Shown: positions 1 through 11,382 of the stretch, in pieces
Position numbering within the stretch: the first letter of the stretch is position 1
How the letters are laid out: each line of letters starts with the position of its first letter
From: Apium graveolens
Lineage: Eukaryota > Streptophyta > Magnoliopsida > Apiales > Apiaceae
Assembly: GCF_009905375.1 (NCBI RefSeq)
Contig: NC_133649.1
Coordinates: 225,453,275-225,517,274 of the forward strand
Direction of reading: 5' to 3'
DNA: 64,000 bases
Program-made: the position numbers and the translations under genes
Notes under the pieces: generated by a model
The model's input: the letters and a program-made list of their open reading frames with translations, nothing else
Told to the model about the DNA's origin: nothing
The model's database searches: none

Positions 1-3000
1 GTATAATATACACAGAGTTCCAGTTTATATCTGTATAAAAATATCGTTGCAAGGTGATCTCATATATCTAACCTTGTCTCAACATTTTTCCGAAAATCTT
101 TGACATGCACAAGATAATCATTTACTAGATATAAGTTTAAAAGATGAAGTTACAAGATACTCCAATATACTTATATTCGAATACTACTTGAACTACCACC
201 GTTCAAGTTATAATCAGTTTCAAAAGTTCATCACCCAGATGAGACTACAAGATAAGACTTGAATAGATTCAATCCTTGAAATATCATTATAAATAATGAA
301 GTTACGAGATGCTTCATTAAGTCCCGATATATAAATATATTCATATATATCTCCCATACATTTCCTGAAAACCTCTGTCATGTAAAGTATGAACAGAGTT
401 GCAATATCCAATAAATTTGGAAAGGAAAGAATTTTGGCATAAACCCGATATCTTGCTGATCAGGCAAAGATACCAATAAGTAACCTTTTCTACTAGTAGA
501 TGGATGAATCCCCCACCGGTCATCACCCTGGCCACATAAGGACCTTATGCTGGACCGCCACCCGGCCTCTTACGCGTTGATGGACTGCCACCCAGCCACT
601 TACACTTTGATAGACCGTACCCCGGCATGTCGCTTATGCCGACTCAATTAGATGGACTTACTTCCCGAACGTTGGGCAAGTAATCAAATTGTTTTCTCAA
701 AACAGCAACCACGTTGCGAATGTAAAATACACCACAGAGCCGGATTCCCCAGGTTTTGAGCGAGTATTTAAATCCCCTTTAAAAAGGAAGATCTTAAATA
801 TATAAAAATGAGTTTTGGGATCCGCTCTAACTTTTAAAAATCATTTTAAAGACTCGAAAACACTTTAAAGAGTGTTTGGAGTAATGCTGATTTAATAAAG
901 TAAATCAGTCCCGATATATTAGAAAATATCTGAATATTATTAAATAATATTCCCATAAGGATAATCTCTATATAAATAACTTGAAGTAGAAGTTGTAAAA
1001 CTTATACTTGAAATGAGTATTAAATAACCGAAGATATACTTATACGAAAGTACTATCTTTATTTGAATAATCAAAAATAAGTTTGATTATCGACACCTCA
1101 TTCTTTAATAAAATAAAGAATATATTTCAGTAAATAATCGGAGTCATAGATCCTCAAATGAATATTCAAATAATATTCATTAAATAATATAAACTGAGTC
1201 ATAAGCCCTCGAATGAATATGAAAATAATATTCAAATAATAAAATAAACTGAGTCATAAGCCCTCGAATGAATATTCGAAATAATATTCAATTAATAAAA
1301 TAAAAGGGTCATAAGTTCTCGAATAAATATTCGAAATAATATTCATTAAATAAAATAAAAGGAGTCATAAGTCCTCGGATGAATATTCAAGTAATATTCA
1401 TTAAATAAAATAAAAGTTATCGAATAAACCTTATTCGATTAATAGTTTTGAAAACTATAACAATATGTATATATATATATTTAAATATATATATATATAA
1501 TATACTCGGGAACATCGACTCCCGGTTTTAGAAAATGTTCACCTTTGGGTCCCCTATACTAAGGGTATACACAACTACTGCTTATCTCTAGCATAGGTAT
1601 TATGCAACTAATAAGCATTTGAACCAACAGATATATAAATCATGAATACGGAACAGGCATGCATATATACCATATCACATGCTACAATATATCGCAAGAA
1701 TTTGCTAATAACAAATATGCATTTATCACAAGATCATGCATATACACATATACATCACAACAACAGTTATACGGGTAGAAAACTTGTCTGAGTGCTCCCG
1801 GATAGACTTAAGCTTAGAGTGGGTCCGATAACCTATGAACAACAACATAAGTCGGAATTAAACCCCGGTCGCTTAAGAAACTAGACTTTAACCATTTAGA
1901 GTCCTAACGTTCGCTTTCGCGCTTAACGATTTACTTAAGTCGCTCGAGTACCCTCGGCTCCACCATTTTTAATAAATTAACCATTAAGGGTTTTAAGACG
2001 ATTCTTTCGTGAGTACCTTACCAACTGCCTAATCCACTTTACCTAATTGTTTCATACCCCAATTAGTCATTTAAGTCCTTAACCAAGGTTTCAACGTAAG
2101 GCGAGGGGTAGTGGTTCGGTCGCGAAACGCCGTTACTTAAAACGGTCGTTTCTCCTAAACCGTACATCGGATTTAAGCGTACCACATATCAAAACGAAGC
2201 TCGTAACATGAACTATCTAAAAATACGAATGGTCAAAACCTAACAGTGATTTCACGGGTGCTGAAGTTAGGAACAAAAATAGTCTAAGGAAAATTAGGCA
2301 TTACGACGGCTATAACTTAGCGATTCCCAAAATTTTATCAAATCCATTCAACACCAAACCACCATCAATCAATCCCAATACAACCATATGACAATATCAC
2401 TCATCCACCACTTTAAACCATTTAAACAAAGCCCAAATCATACCATGAACCATCAAGAACAACTAGTGCTACTCCTAACTCCCAAAATCAACAAAAGCAC
2501 TTAACAACTAAGATCTCAACATGACAAAATAACTACTACACTTAATCTATCATTCCATCATCATAATCATTTATATCAAACAATCTTAATACTAAGATCA
2601 TGAAGAGTTATACCTTCCTTGAAGCTTTTAATCAATGAAAGATCCTTGGAATGTCCATGGAAGCCTTAATATATGCTTAAGCTACCTTGACCTTGCAAAT
2701 AAAATCAAGAATCAAAAATTTGTTCTTGAAAGTTACTATTCACCCTAAACTAAAATGATTTGTTTGAGATAGAAAACCTTTGATTCAAGCACTCAAACTA
2801 CTTGCTCTTCTTAGTTATGAAATATTGGATCCAAAGAAACAAACCTTATAATTTTCCATGGAGTATAGCTTGTGTTTTGAATTTCTAATTCACCATTTTG
2901 GTGAAAAATTCGAAATGAAGAAGATGAAAAGGGGGGGGGAGAGAAGCTTGCTTTGTTTTATTGATCTTTGTGCATAAAAGGCTTGGTTGATATCCTTTTG

Positions 3001-3591
3001 TTTTGTTAATTACCTTTTAAGCATGGTAAAATTTGTGTGGCTTGAAATCAACCAACAATACCTTCCCTTTGGTCATGCTTATGTCATCCTCCTATGTCAT
3101 CTTCCCACACTTGTCATCTTCTTGTTGGTGTGGTGACATCATCATTACTAACCTCTTTGATTAGCTCTTAATTACTTGGCTAATGACCGCTGATCTGTTA
3201 TACGGTTCGCTTAACTTTCGTTCTCGTTTATCGTTTGAGGGATCATACCCGGGATCTTATTACTTGGGTTTCCTTAACCTTTCTCAATACATCATATTCC
3301 TTTTATGATCCTCTCTTATAATCCTTGAATTTAAATCCTTTTTATCCTGTTACCTTATACTCAATTCTTTCGGTATCTGGTGGATTTTCGGAAAAAATCA
3401 AAGTGTTCGAATTTGGATTCTGACGATCTTTACATACACTTATATACCATATAGAGTACTAATAAGATCTCAGAATATCAATAAAAGAACCCCTACATAG
3501 TGTGACATGAAAAGTTTTCTCATTCAGCATAATCAGCAAAATCACTATTCATAAGGGTTATAAAAAGTCCAAAATTTTTGGGGTTATTACA
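1..3591 (-). repeat. Tekay-like gypsy long LTR (element H), 5' end, truncated by window start
   Basis: On the minus strand this begins TGTAATAACCCC at 3591, the same start as the LTR of the Tekay element at 44525, and it is similar to that LTR throughout. It also aligns with 61577-64000, so about 620 bp of its 3' end lie outside the window. A full LTR would be about 4.1-4.2 kb. It contains a short array around 1140-1420 in which a 50-60 bp unit with 'gtcataagccctcgaatgaatatt' type sequence repeats. No gene is seen. The right edge abuts copia gag sequence, so the element inserted into that gag and extends left beyond the window. It could also be a solo LTR; the window does not show which. Confidence 0.85.
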
Positions 3592-4851
3592 ATCCCAGCT
3601 TTTACCCTCAGCAATATAAGCTTTCCCTTGTTACTTCTTTAGAAGAGCATCATACTTTATTTCCAATTCAAGATAGGCTTTGTCTTTCTTTGCCTTCTTG
3701 GGTTTCCTACATTCTGCAGCAAAATGGCCCAACTCATCACAGTTAAAGCACCTTATGTTGGATCTATCAACAGATCCAGTTTTGTAGCCAGTTTTGCTAT
3801 CAGGAGTGTACTTCCCTTTTCTTTTCCAGCTGCTGTCTTTGTTGAAGGACTGTCCTTTGCTCTTGAAAAATCTTGGTTTCTTCACTCTAATGTTAGGGAA
3901 TTTTCTAGCCAAGTAAGCCATTGATTTTTCTAGCTCATCAAGCTCATTAAGAGTGTAGAACTCATCTTATTCATCAAATTCCAGTATGACTTGTTCTTTA
4001 GTGTCATTGACTCTTTTCTCACTTGTAGAAATTACTGGAGTTTGGGATCTTTGCTCATCATTAGAGGTCTGGCCATCATTCACAATCAGTGCACTTGGGC
4101 CATCCATTACATATCCTTGACCAGCCCTTAATAATTTCTTTTGAATCATTTCAAGTTCATAAGTTTTCAGAACCCCATAGAGCACTTCCAGTGTGATTCT
4201 ACTCAAATCCCTTCCTTCTCTGATTGCAGAGATCTTTTGTTCCAAATGATCATGGAGAGTAAGCAAGAACTTCAAATTCACTTCTTCAACATCATAAAAT
4301 TTATCATGAAGCTGCAAGTCATTTATCAGCTTATTAAACCTTTCAAACACATCAGTAATACCTTCCTTTGGTTTAGCCATAAAACCCTCATACTGAGAAA
4401 TCAATCTCCTTCTTTGATTTGACCTAACCTCCTCAGTTCCTTCACAGAGTATCTCAATCTTTTCCCAGATCTGTTTAGCAGTGTCACAGTTGACAATGTT
4501 ATTATTCATTACATTGTCAAGTGACTCAATTAGTATCAGTTGCAAAGCACTGTCTAGGGAAACTTTTTCTATTTCAGGTTCAGTATACTCAGAGGGATCC
4601 TTGGGAGTATAATGAGCTGGAATAATCATGTCTTTATATGTGGTTTCCTCAACTCTAACCATAGGAGTGAAGGTCCCATTCTTGAGGATCTGAATATAAA
4701 GGTGATTGGCTATTCTTATAAACAGCAACATTTTTTTCCATAAAGTGTACTTGGCCTTATCAAAGGGAGGAATCTTGATACTACTGATTTTTTGTGTATT
4801 CAATTTTCCAAGATCTAATCTGTTTACTTTCAGATTTTGCTCTGATACCAC
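3592..4851 (-). pseudogene. gag: copia gag fragment (element F)
   Basis: This is the N-terminal two thirds of a Sirevirus/Maximus-like Gag, the nucleocapsid precursor that packages element RNA. The N-terminal core runs from 4851, with 'LWKKMLLFI' and 'CDTAKQIWEKI' as landmarks. A CCHC zinc knuckle (CFNCDELGHFAAEC) lies near 3700-3745, followed by the typical 'YLELE.KYDALLKK' tail. The frame is shared from 4851 to 3592 but has in-frame TAA codons near 3964 and 3630, so it is dead. It is cut by the LTR at 3591. Family identity is from sequence pattern only. Confidence 0.85.
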
Positions 4852-4852
4852 T

Positions 4853-6426
4853 TGTTAGATATGAATACAACACAGAGGGGGGTGAATGTGTTTTGGCTTA
4901 AATGGTTACTTTTTGATCGAATTTGGGTTTAGCGGTTGGTTGTTATCAATGATTTGGTAGAATAGATGTTAAACATAAATAACAATGCAAATATGTAAAA
5001 CAAAGATCTTCAAAAATCACTTAATTTTATATTAAAAATCAAGCAGTATTTTGCTACAAAATCTCTAAGTTCTTGGTTTAGAACTTAGCTTCTTTCTTGA
5101 GAAAGAATACAAGATTTTCTATCTAGATTGTTACTACTGACTAAGGACCAGTGTTAACTTTATAACTCAGTTAACTGCTGGTTTACACAGTGTGTAATAA
5201 GACATGCTATTAACTTTTCTAAACTGTCACTTGTCATTTCTATTTATAGAAAAACAGATCTTCCATTTTTGGCTTAACATATCTTTAGCATCCCGTGTTC
5301 ACTTTAATCTTCCTTTGTCAGTTAATCTTTACCATTAATCTTGCACATCTCTCAAGCTGTTTTTTGTAGACTTGTCAATTCAGCTGTGTGAATTGTTTGT
5401 TGATTTGCAACATTGGATATTGAACTGTTCTGCAATTCTGTACTTAGAGAAATTTCTTCACTTTGAGATCTCCAATTAAGCTGTAGAGAACTCGACATCT
5501 CGATAGTCATGTTGGCTTGTCGATATCTCTGAAACTTCATTGTTGACTTGACTTATCGACAACTCTAAGTTCTCTAGTGAATTTTGGTTTATCGATAACT
5601 CAGAGTTTTCTAATGGACTTTGGCTTATCGATAACTCAGAGTTCTCTAATGAATGTATACTTGTCGATATCTCTGAGTTCTCGAATGGGTATCTGACTTT
5701 TCGATATCTCCAATAGCATTTCCTGAGTTCTCGATAGACAATTCCTGAGTTCTCGATAGACAATTCCTGAGTTCTCGATAGGTCTTTCTGAGTTCTCGAT
5801 AGGTCTTTCTGAGTTCTCGAATGACTTCTCTATAACACTAATTCTGTGACTTGTAGAAATCTTGACTTAGAATATTTTTCACCAAACAGAATTATTCAAC
5901 TCCAAGCTTCTTCATAATTCTTCTGAGGCATGACCTTCTTGATCTTCTTCCAGATAGAATTCTTAGGCTTGACACTGTTTAGGGAAAAATGCTCCAGTCT
6001 GCTCCATTTATATTTTACAGACATTAAGTGTTATAAGTATAAATTACAAATTAAGGTTACAATACAACTAATCTTAGGGTTGGCCCCAAGCTTAACTGAT
6101 TGCTAATGACATTGTCAGCATCAGTAATCTTTGACATCATCATGTTAATGATATTATTAGCTCCAGTAGTCTTTGACATCAGATCATTGAAGATTAAAGA
6201 CATTGTTAGCTCCAGTAATCTTTGACATCAGATCATTGAAGATTAAAGACATTGTTAGCTCCAGTAATCTTTGACATCAGATCATTGAAGATTAATGACA
6301 TTGTTAGCTCTAGTAATCTTTGACATCAGATCATTGAAGATTAAAGACATTGTTAGCTCCAGTAATCTTTGACATCAGATCATTGAAGATTAATGACATT
6401 GTTAGCTCCAGTAATTTTTGACATCA
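4853..6426 (-). repeat. copia F LTR with two internal tandem repeats
   Basis: The LTR ends ...TCTAACA at 4853, next to the PBS. Near 5470-5830 it holds short repeats built on 'gagttctcgata' and 'tatcgataactcaga', including two 21 bp pairs at 5724-5810. At about 6150-6420 it holds about 5.5 copies of a 49 bp unit containing 'gctccagtaatctttgacat'. Small ORFs through this stretch are repeat translations, not genes. Confidence 0.7.
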
Positions 6427-7293
6427 TCTATTATATATTACATTAATGTGCTCTGCTCTTTGTGTAACAGGGAAGTAGAAACTTCAAGTCACATTTTTTT
6501 GGAATGTTCCTTTGCTAAATCATGCTGGCAGGCGGCAGGAGTTCCTCGTGACGAGTCTGTGTATGGTTCATTTCAAGAGTGGGCCTTTAATGTTTTTAAT
6601 GGGTGGGATGCTTCTAAACGACAGAGTGGAGCTATGCTTTGTTAGACCATATGAAAGTGCAGAAATGATTTAATTTGGAATCAGAGATGCTTGGAAGCGC
6701 AAGAAGCTGCTAATTCAGCTAGAGTGGCCCTTAGTCAATGGAAAGAAGCTCAGGACAGTTGTTTCGATTGTTCTTGGGGTTTGACAAACCAGAATGATGG
6801 GGATGAACGATCGACCTTACCAACAGAAAATCAGACTAAGATAAATACTGATGCTGCCGTGTTTGTTTCTTCTAATCGTTATAGTTATGCGTTTGCTGCA
6901 AGAAACCATAAGGGAGAGCTTTTAGAAGCTCGGTCGACATGCAATGAAGGTACCATATCTCCATATTGTGTTGAAACTATGGGCATCCGAGAAGCTTTGA
7001 GTTAAATCAAAGCAAGCCAGCGGGAAAATGTGGTGATCGAAACAGACTGTCTAGTTGCAGTCCAAGCAATCCGAAGTGATGTGACAATGGCATCATACTT
7101 TGGTACTTTAGTTCAGGAATACAGAGATCTATTGATATCTATAAGAGTCAAAGGTGTAATCCTTAAGTTTATTAAGCGATCTGCGAATAACTTATCTCAT
7201 GCTTTAGCTAGTTGTAGTTATTCTCTAGCTGACCGCATCTGGAAGGTAGATGAAGGCTCTCCAGAAATCATTCATGTACTAAGAACGATTTGA
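6427..7293 (+). pseudogene. LINE 3' fragment: RT zinc-binding and RNase H domains
   Basis: This is the C-terminal end of a plant L1-type non-LTR retrotransposon polyprotein. The first part matches the reverse transcriptase zinc-binding pattern C-x2-C...H-x4-C (CSLC...HIFLEC) at about 6450-6520. The second part, about 6830-7250, matches the RNase H-like RVT_3 domain, with the acidic residues in 'INTDAAV', 'CVETMGIREA' and 'VIETDC' retained. One frame runs throughout, with stops at 6643 (TAG), 6652 (TGA) and 7003 (TAA). The first two fall where this family normally has Trp, so they look like G-to-A transitions. The 5' part was cut off by copia F. Confidence 0.8.
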
Positions 7294-7379
7294 TTCAATG
7301 AAAGCTTATTTCTCTGTTGGCAAAAAAGAAGTAATTTTTTCTTCCTTATTCCACATAAATTTTTTTTATCTATAAAAAC

Positions 7380-9290
7380 TTTTTTTTGTCATTTATTCTA
7401 TATTAAATATATTACATTAAAATTTTTATTAGGCTAAGTCATGAATTAGAATTCTATTTTTGAATATAATTTTCACATATTACTTGTTTATTTTAAATTA
7501 TACTTTTTAATTTAGATTTTAAAGTACTACACTTTATTCGTAAAAGATTTACAATACGTTATGCACTCTATTTTTAAAATATATTTTTTCACATAATATT
7601 TGATTGTGCAAGTTGCATTATTTTTTTTATTTAGGTTTAAAAGTACTACATTTTATAATTTTAAGTAACGCACTCTATTTATAAAGTTCTACGATATGTT
7701 TTGCAGTCTATTTTTTTAAAATGTTTTATTTACATAATAATTTATTCATTATATTTTTATTTAGGTTTACAAGTACTAAATATTTATTTATGCATAAATA
7801 CTTTTTTTCATTTACTCTAAGCATATTACACTATAATTTTCATTAGACTAAGTTATGCACTAGAAATCTATTTTTGAATATATTTTTCAAATAATATGCG
7901 TTTTGCAGGTTAAATTATAATTTTAAGTACTACACTCTATTTATAAAATTCTACAATATGTCGTGCCTTTCATTTTTTTAATATATTTTTTCACATAACA
8001 TTTCATTCTACAAGTTCCATTATATTTCTTATTTAGGTTTAAAATTATTATATTTTATAATTTTAAATATTACATTCTATTTATAAAATTCTACAATATG
8101 CTTGCACTTTTTTTAATATATTTTTTTACATAATATTTTATTTTGCATGTTGCATTATATTTTTTTTATTTAGGTTTAAAAGTACTACATTTTATAATTT
8201 GAAGTACTACACTCTATTTATAAAGTTCTACGATATGTTTTGCACTCTATGTTTTAATATATTTTTTTCACATAATATTTTATGCTGCAAGTTGCATTAT
8301 ATTTTTTATTTAGGTTTAAAAGTACTTAATATTTATTTATGCATAAATACTTTTTTGTCATTTACTCCACATCAAATATATTCCACTCTAATTTTTATTA
8401 GGTGAGTTATGCACTAGAACTTTATTTTTGAATATATTTTTCACATAATATGTGTCTCGCATGTTAAATTATATTTTTTTATTTAGATTTTAAAGTACTG
8501 CATTTTGTTTATAAAAAAAATCTATAATATGTTATGCACTTTATTTTTTCTAATATATTTTTCACATAATATTTGATTGTGCAAGTTCTATTATATTTTT
8601 TATTTAGGTTTAAAAGTACTACACTTTATAATTTTAAGTACTACACTCTATTTATAAAATTCTATCATATGTTCTACCTTTTATTTTTTTAATATATTTT
8701 TTCACATAATATTTTATTATGCAAGTTGCATTATATTTTTTTATTTAGGTTTAAAAGGACTACACTCTATTTATAAAATTCTATAATATGTTGTGCCTTT
8801 ATTTTTTTAATATATTTTTTCACATACTATTTTATTCTTCAAGTTGCATTATATTTTTTTATTTAGGTTTAAAAGTATTACATTTTATAATTTTAAGTAC
8901 TGCATTCTATTTATAAAGTTTGGCAATATATTCTGCACTTTTTTAATATATTTTTTCATATAATATTTTATTTTGCATGTTGCATTATATTTTTTATTTA
9001 GATTTAAAAGTACTAAATTTTATAATTTGAAATACTACACTCTGTTTATAAAGTTGTACGATATATTTTGCACTCTATTTTTTTAAATAAAATTTTCACG
9101 TAAGATTGTAATCTTGTTACATTATTTTTTATTTAGGTTTAACTGTACTACACTTTATAATTAAAACTACTACACTATTTATAAAGTTCAGCACTCAATT
9201 TTTTTAATATATTATTTACATAATATTAATATACATGTTACATTATATTTTTTACTTAGATTTATAAGTATTAATCTGTCTCTCACTTTG
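7380..9290. repeat. AT-rich tandem array, about 14 degenerate units
   Basis: A unit of roughly 110-160 bp recurs, marked by 'atttaggtttaaaagtact', then 'tactacactctatttataaa', then 'tattttttcacataatattt'. Marker positions include about 7510, 7635, 7750, 8035, 8170, 8315, 8480, 8605, 8735, 8860, 9000 and 9135. A longer variant containing 'attaggctaagttatgcact' appears near 7430, 7845 and 8395, suggesting a higher-order unit of about 400-550 bp. No gene is seen. The array directly follows the LINE fragment. Confidence 0.75.
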
Positions 9291-9807
9291 CATTCATCTC
9301 TAACCACAGAGGGGCAGTTATATAGGTCTCCAGGTCTCCAAATGGTCTGCACTGAACCCACCTTACACTTGTACATTAATATGAATTATACACTAATATG
9401 AATCATTCAATAAAGATGATGTTGAGCCCAGCAGAATAATATTGATCTTTTAATTATAATAACATCACAGCCATATCCATGTCTTGGTAAGCCTCACATA
9501 TCATATCCCATACCTTGTATCTGTGTAAAGCATTTTTAAGTATTTTTATATATCTCCCAAACTGGTATTGTTATATATCTCCCAAACTGTTTCCATCATA
9601 CAGAAAGTCAGTGGCTTATGCTGCAAGCAATTTATAATTTCAATTTAGTTAGAATTATGGCAAATGCATTACAATACATATGGCATAATTTTAGAATAAG
9701 ACTTATATTTGACCTTATTAGATGGTTCCAAAATCTTGATGAGTAGTGAAAATGGTTATTTTACCTCATTAAATGGTTCATGAAGCTTGATGATTAGTGA
9801 AAATGGT
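9291..9807. other. intergenic, 3' flank of TCP gene
   Basis: No gene or recognised repeat is seen. A short internal duplication of 'tatatctcccaaactg' lies near 9548-9590, and 'gatgagtagtgaaaatggtt' / 'gatgattagtgaaaatggtc' repeat at about 9735 and 9790, just beyond the TCP stop codon. Confidence 0.5.
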
Positions 9808-10830
9808 CTAGGGGTTCAAATTGTTAGTTATGAATAATGAATCATCAATTGCAAGTCCTCCACTAATGCTCCGTTCAAAATCCTGTGATTGCTGCTTGTT
9901 ATAGTTTGGCATTTTTTCAAGAACAAGAGCTGGATCACTAGGGTTTCTGCTTAGGATGTTGTTACCAGCTGCCTCTGATTTTTGGCAACCTAGCAAGGGA
10001 TTACAATGTGACCCATAATTAATTTCTTGTGAAATATTAATAAGTTTATGTTGAACATCCGCAAAAGCACCAACAAGCTGCACCTTTTTCTTTTCTTGAG
10101 TTGTCTCCCTTGCTCTTGCTCTTGCTTTTTCCCTTGATTCTCTTGTAAAAGGATGGAGTGCAGCTAGTTTTTGAGACCCTTTTTCTCTAATTATTTTCTC
10201 TTTTCTCGCGACCTCAGCTTCGAGCTCATCTGCAGACAGTACCGAAGTTGAAGAAGGGTTATGGCTTTGTTTGGTTCTGACGACCCACTGTTTCTTCACT
10301 TCTTTGATAGCATTTTCAGATTTCTTGATCAACCATTCAACAGTTTTGCTAGGCTTATCAAATCTCAACATATCTTGTAAAGCAAAAAAATCCTTAGCAA
10401 CATCTATGGAAAGTCTCATTCTTCTTCCTCTAGAGGAGCCATTACCTGTGACAATCTTGCTATGCCGATCTTTCTTGCACCTCCTATTTTTCCTAATTTG
10501 CGGACTATTAATATTAGCATCTTCAAATGATGATTCCTTTTTATCAGCTGTTCCACTTTTGCCACAAAATTTATCATCCGTACTTTCGACCAAATTATTA
10601 CCTTCCCTTGTCTCGTTAGTTACCACTTGTTGATCACCATTTTGATCTATCATGTTGTAGAGATGTTGATAAAACACGGGGGCATCGTCGTAATTGATAA
10701 GAGGAGAACAAGGGAAGCGATTAAAAAGCGATGACGAAGAAAAACCCTCATTAGTCGAAATGGAGTTTGCAGTAATTTTATCAGAGAAAAGAAACAAACT
10801 TGCATCTTCACAATTAATTGTAGGATACAT
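9808..10830 (-). CDS. CYC/TB1-class (class II) TCP transcription factor
   Basis: A 340-residue, intronless protein predicted to act in the nucleus as a DNA-binding regulator of meristem or floral growth, the usual role of CYCLOIDEA/TB1 proteins. The TCP basic helix-loop-helix domain spans about residues 119-178: basic start KKDRHSKI, then RRMRLS, helix FFALQDML, loop [11 protein letters not shown]. An arginine-rich R domain ([16 protein letters not shown]) lies at about 229-244, which with the TCP sequence places it in the CYC/TB1 clade. The N-terminus is Ser- and acid-rich. The start at 10830 is the first ATG of the frame. Oddity: the normally invariant stretch after KIxTxxG reads [10 protein letters not shown], one residue longer than the usual (P/L)RDRRMRLS and with Asp replaced by Gly. 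The frame is intact, so it may be functional. Confidence 0.9.
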   Translation of the reverse strand: MYPTINCEDASLFLFSDKITANSISTNEGFSSSSLFNRFPCSPLINYDDAPVFYQHLYNMIDQNGDQQVVTNETREGNNLVESTDDKFCGKSGTADKKESSFEDANINSPQIRKNRRCKKDRHSKIVTGNGSSRGRRMRLSIDVAKDFFALQDMLRFDKPSKTVEWLIKKSENAIKEVKKQWVVRTKQSHNPSSTSVLSADELEAEVARKEKIIREKGSQKLAALHPFTRESREKARARARETTQEKKKVQLVGAFADVQHKLINISQEINYGSHCNPLLGCQKSEAAGNNILSRNPSDPALVLEKMPNYNKQQSQDFERSISGGLAIDDSLFITNNLNP

Positions 10831-11382
10831 GAAGAAAGAAAGAGTGTGTACTTTGCATATATAATAATTAAGCCCAAAACAACACTTTTGGAGAACTATG
10901 AGGAGTATGGCTGAGATTACTTCACGGAAAAAAGCTGATTATTATAAAGACAGATTGTCGATCTCCATAAAAGGAGCATGACCAACTTTAAGTACTAGAC
11001 CCTTTCCTTTATTGAGCTCACTGCAAAAAACAACCAAAAAGATTTGAAAAGATGCATCAGCTCCTACAATACCACCAATCGTCAAGAGACAACCAAGCTC
11101 AATATGAATAGTTTCTGTTGGTGTGTATCAGTGGAAAGTGTTCCACTAGTAAGTACCCCTTATTTATCACCTTATTCTCATCTCTGCTTTGTTTCTTCAT
11201 TTAAAGTACTTTTTTACCCCTTACAAAAACAGTAGAAGTGATGTATTTGTTATGAAAGTTACCTAGGGCAACTCATGCGGGGGTTAATTATAAACTACTC
11301 CTATATATAATACTCCAATTTTTGGTGCATCACAGCCCATTTAGGACTTAGCAGCTGTTCAGCCCGGCTTCCGAACTTGTTA
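10831..11382. other. TCP upstream region
   Basis: Upstream of the minus-strand TCP gene. Minus-strand TATA-like sequences occur at about 10853-10865 (TATTATATATGC) and about 10938-10945 (TTATAATAA). The second fits a normal 5' UTR better; the first is too close to the ATG. No other gene is seen. Confidence 0.3.

Larger units (their letters stand above)
3592..6426 (-). mobile_element. Sirevirus-like Ty1/copia element F: 5' LTR, PBS and partial gag
   Basis: Read on the minus strand, the order is LTR (about 6426-4853), a two-base spacer, a primer binding site for initiator tRNA-Met at 4850-4839 (TGGTATCAGAGC), then gag from 4851 down to 3592, where the gypsy LTR interrupts it. The rest of the element is displaced beyond the left edge. 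The right LTR edge is placed at 6423-6426, where LINE coding sequence begins; the exact base is uncertain because the LTR starts with a TGATGTCAAA-type repeat. Confidence 0.75.
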
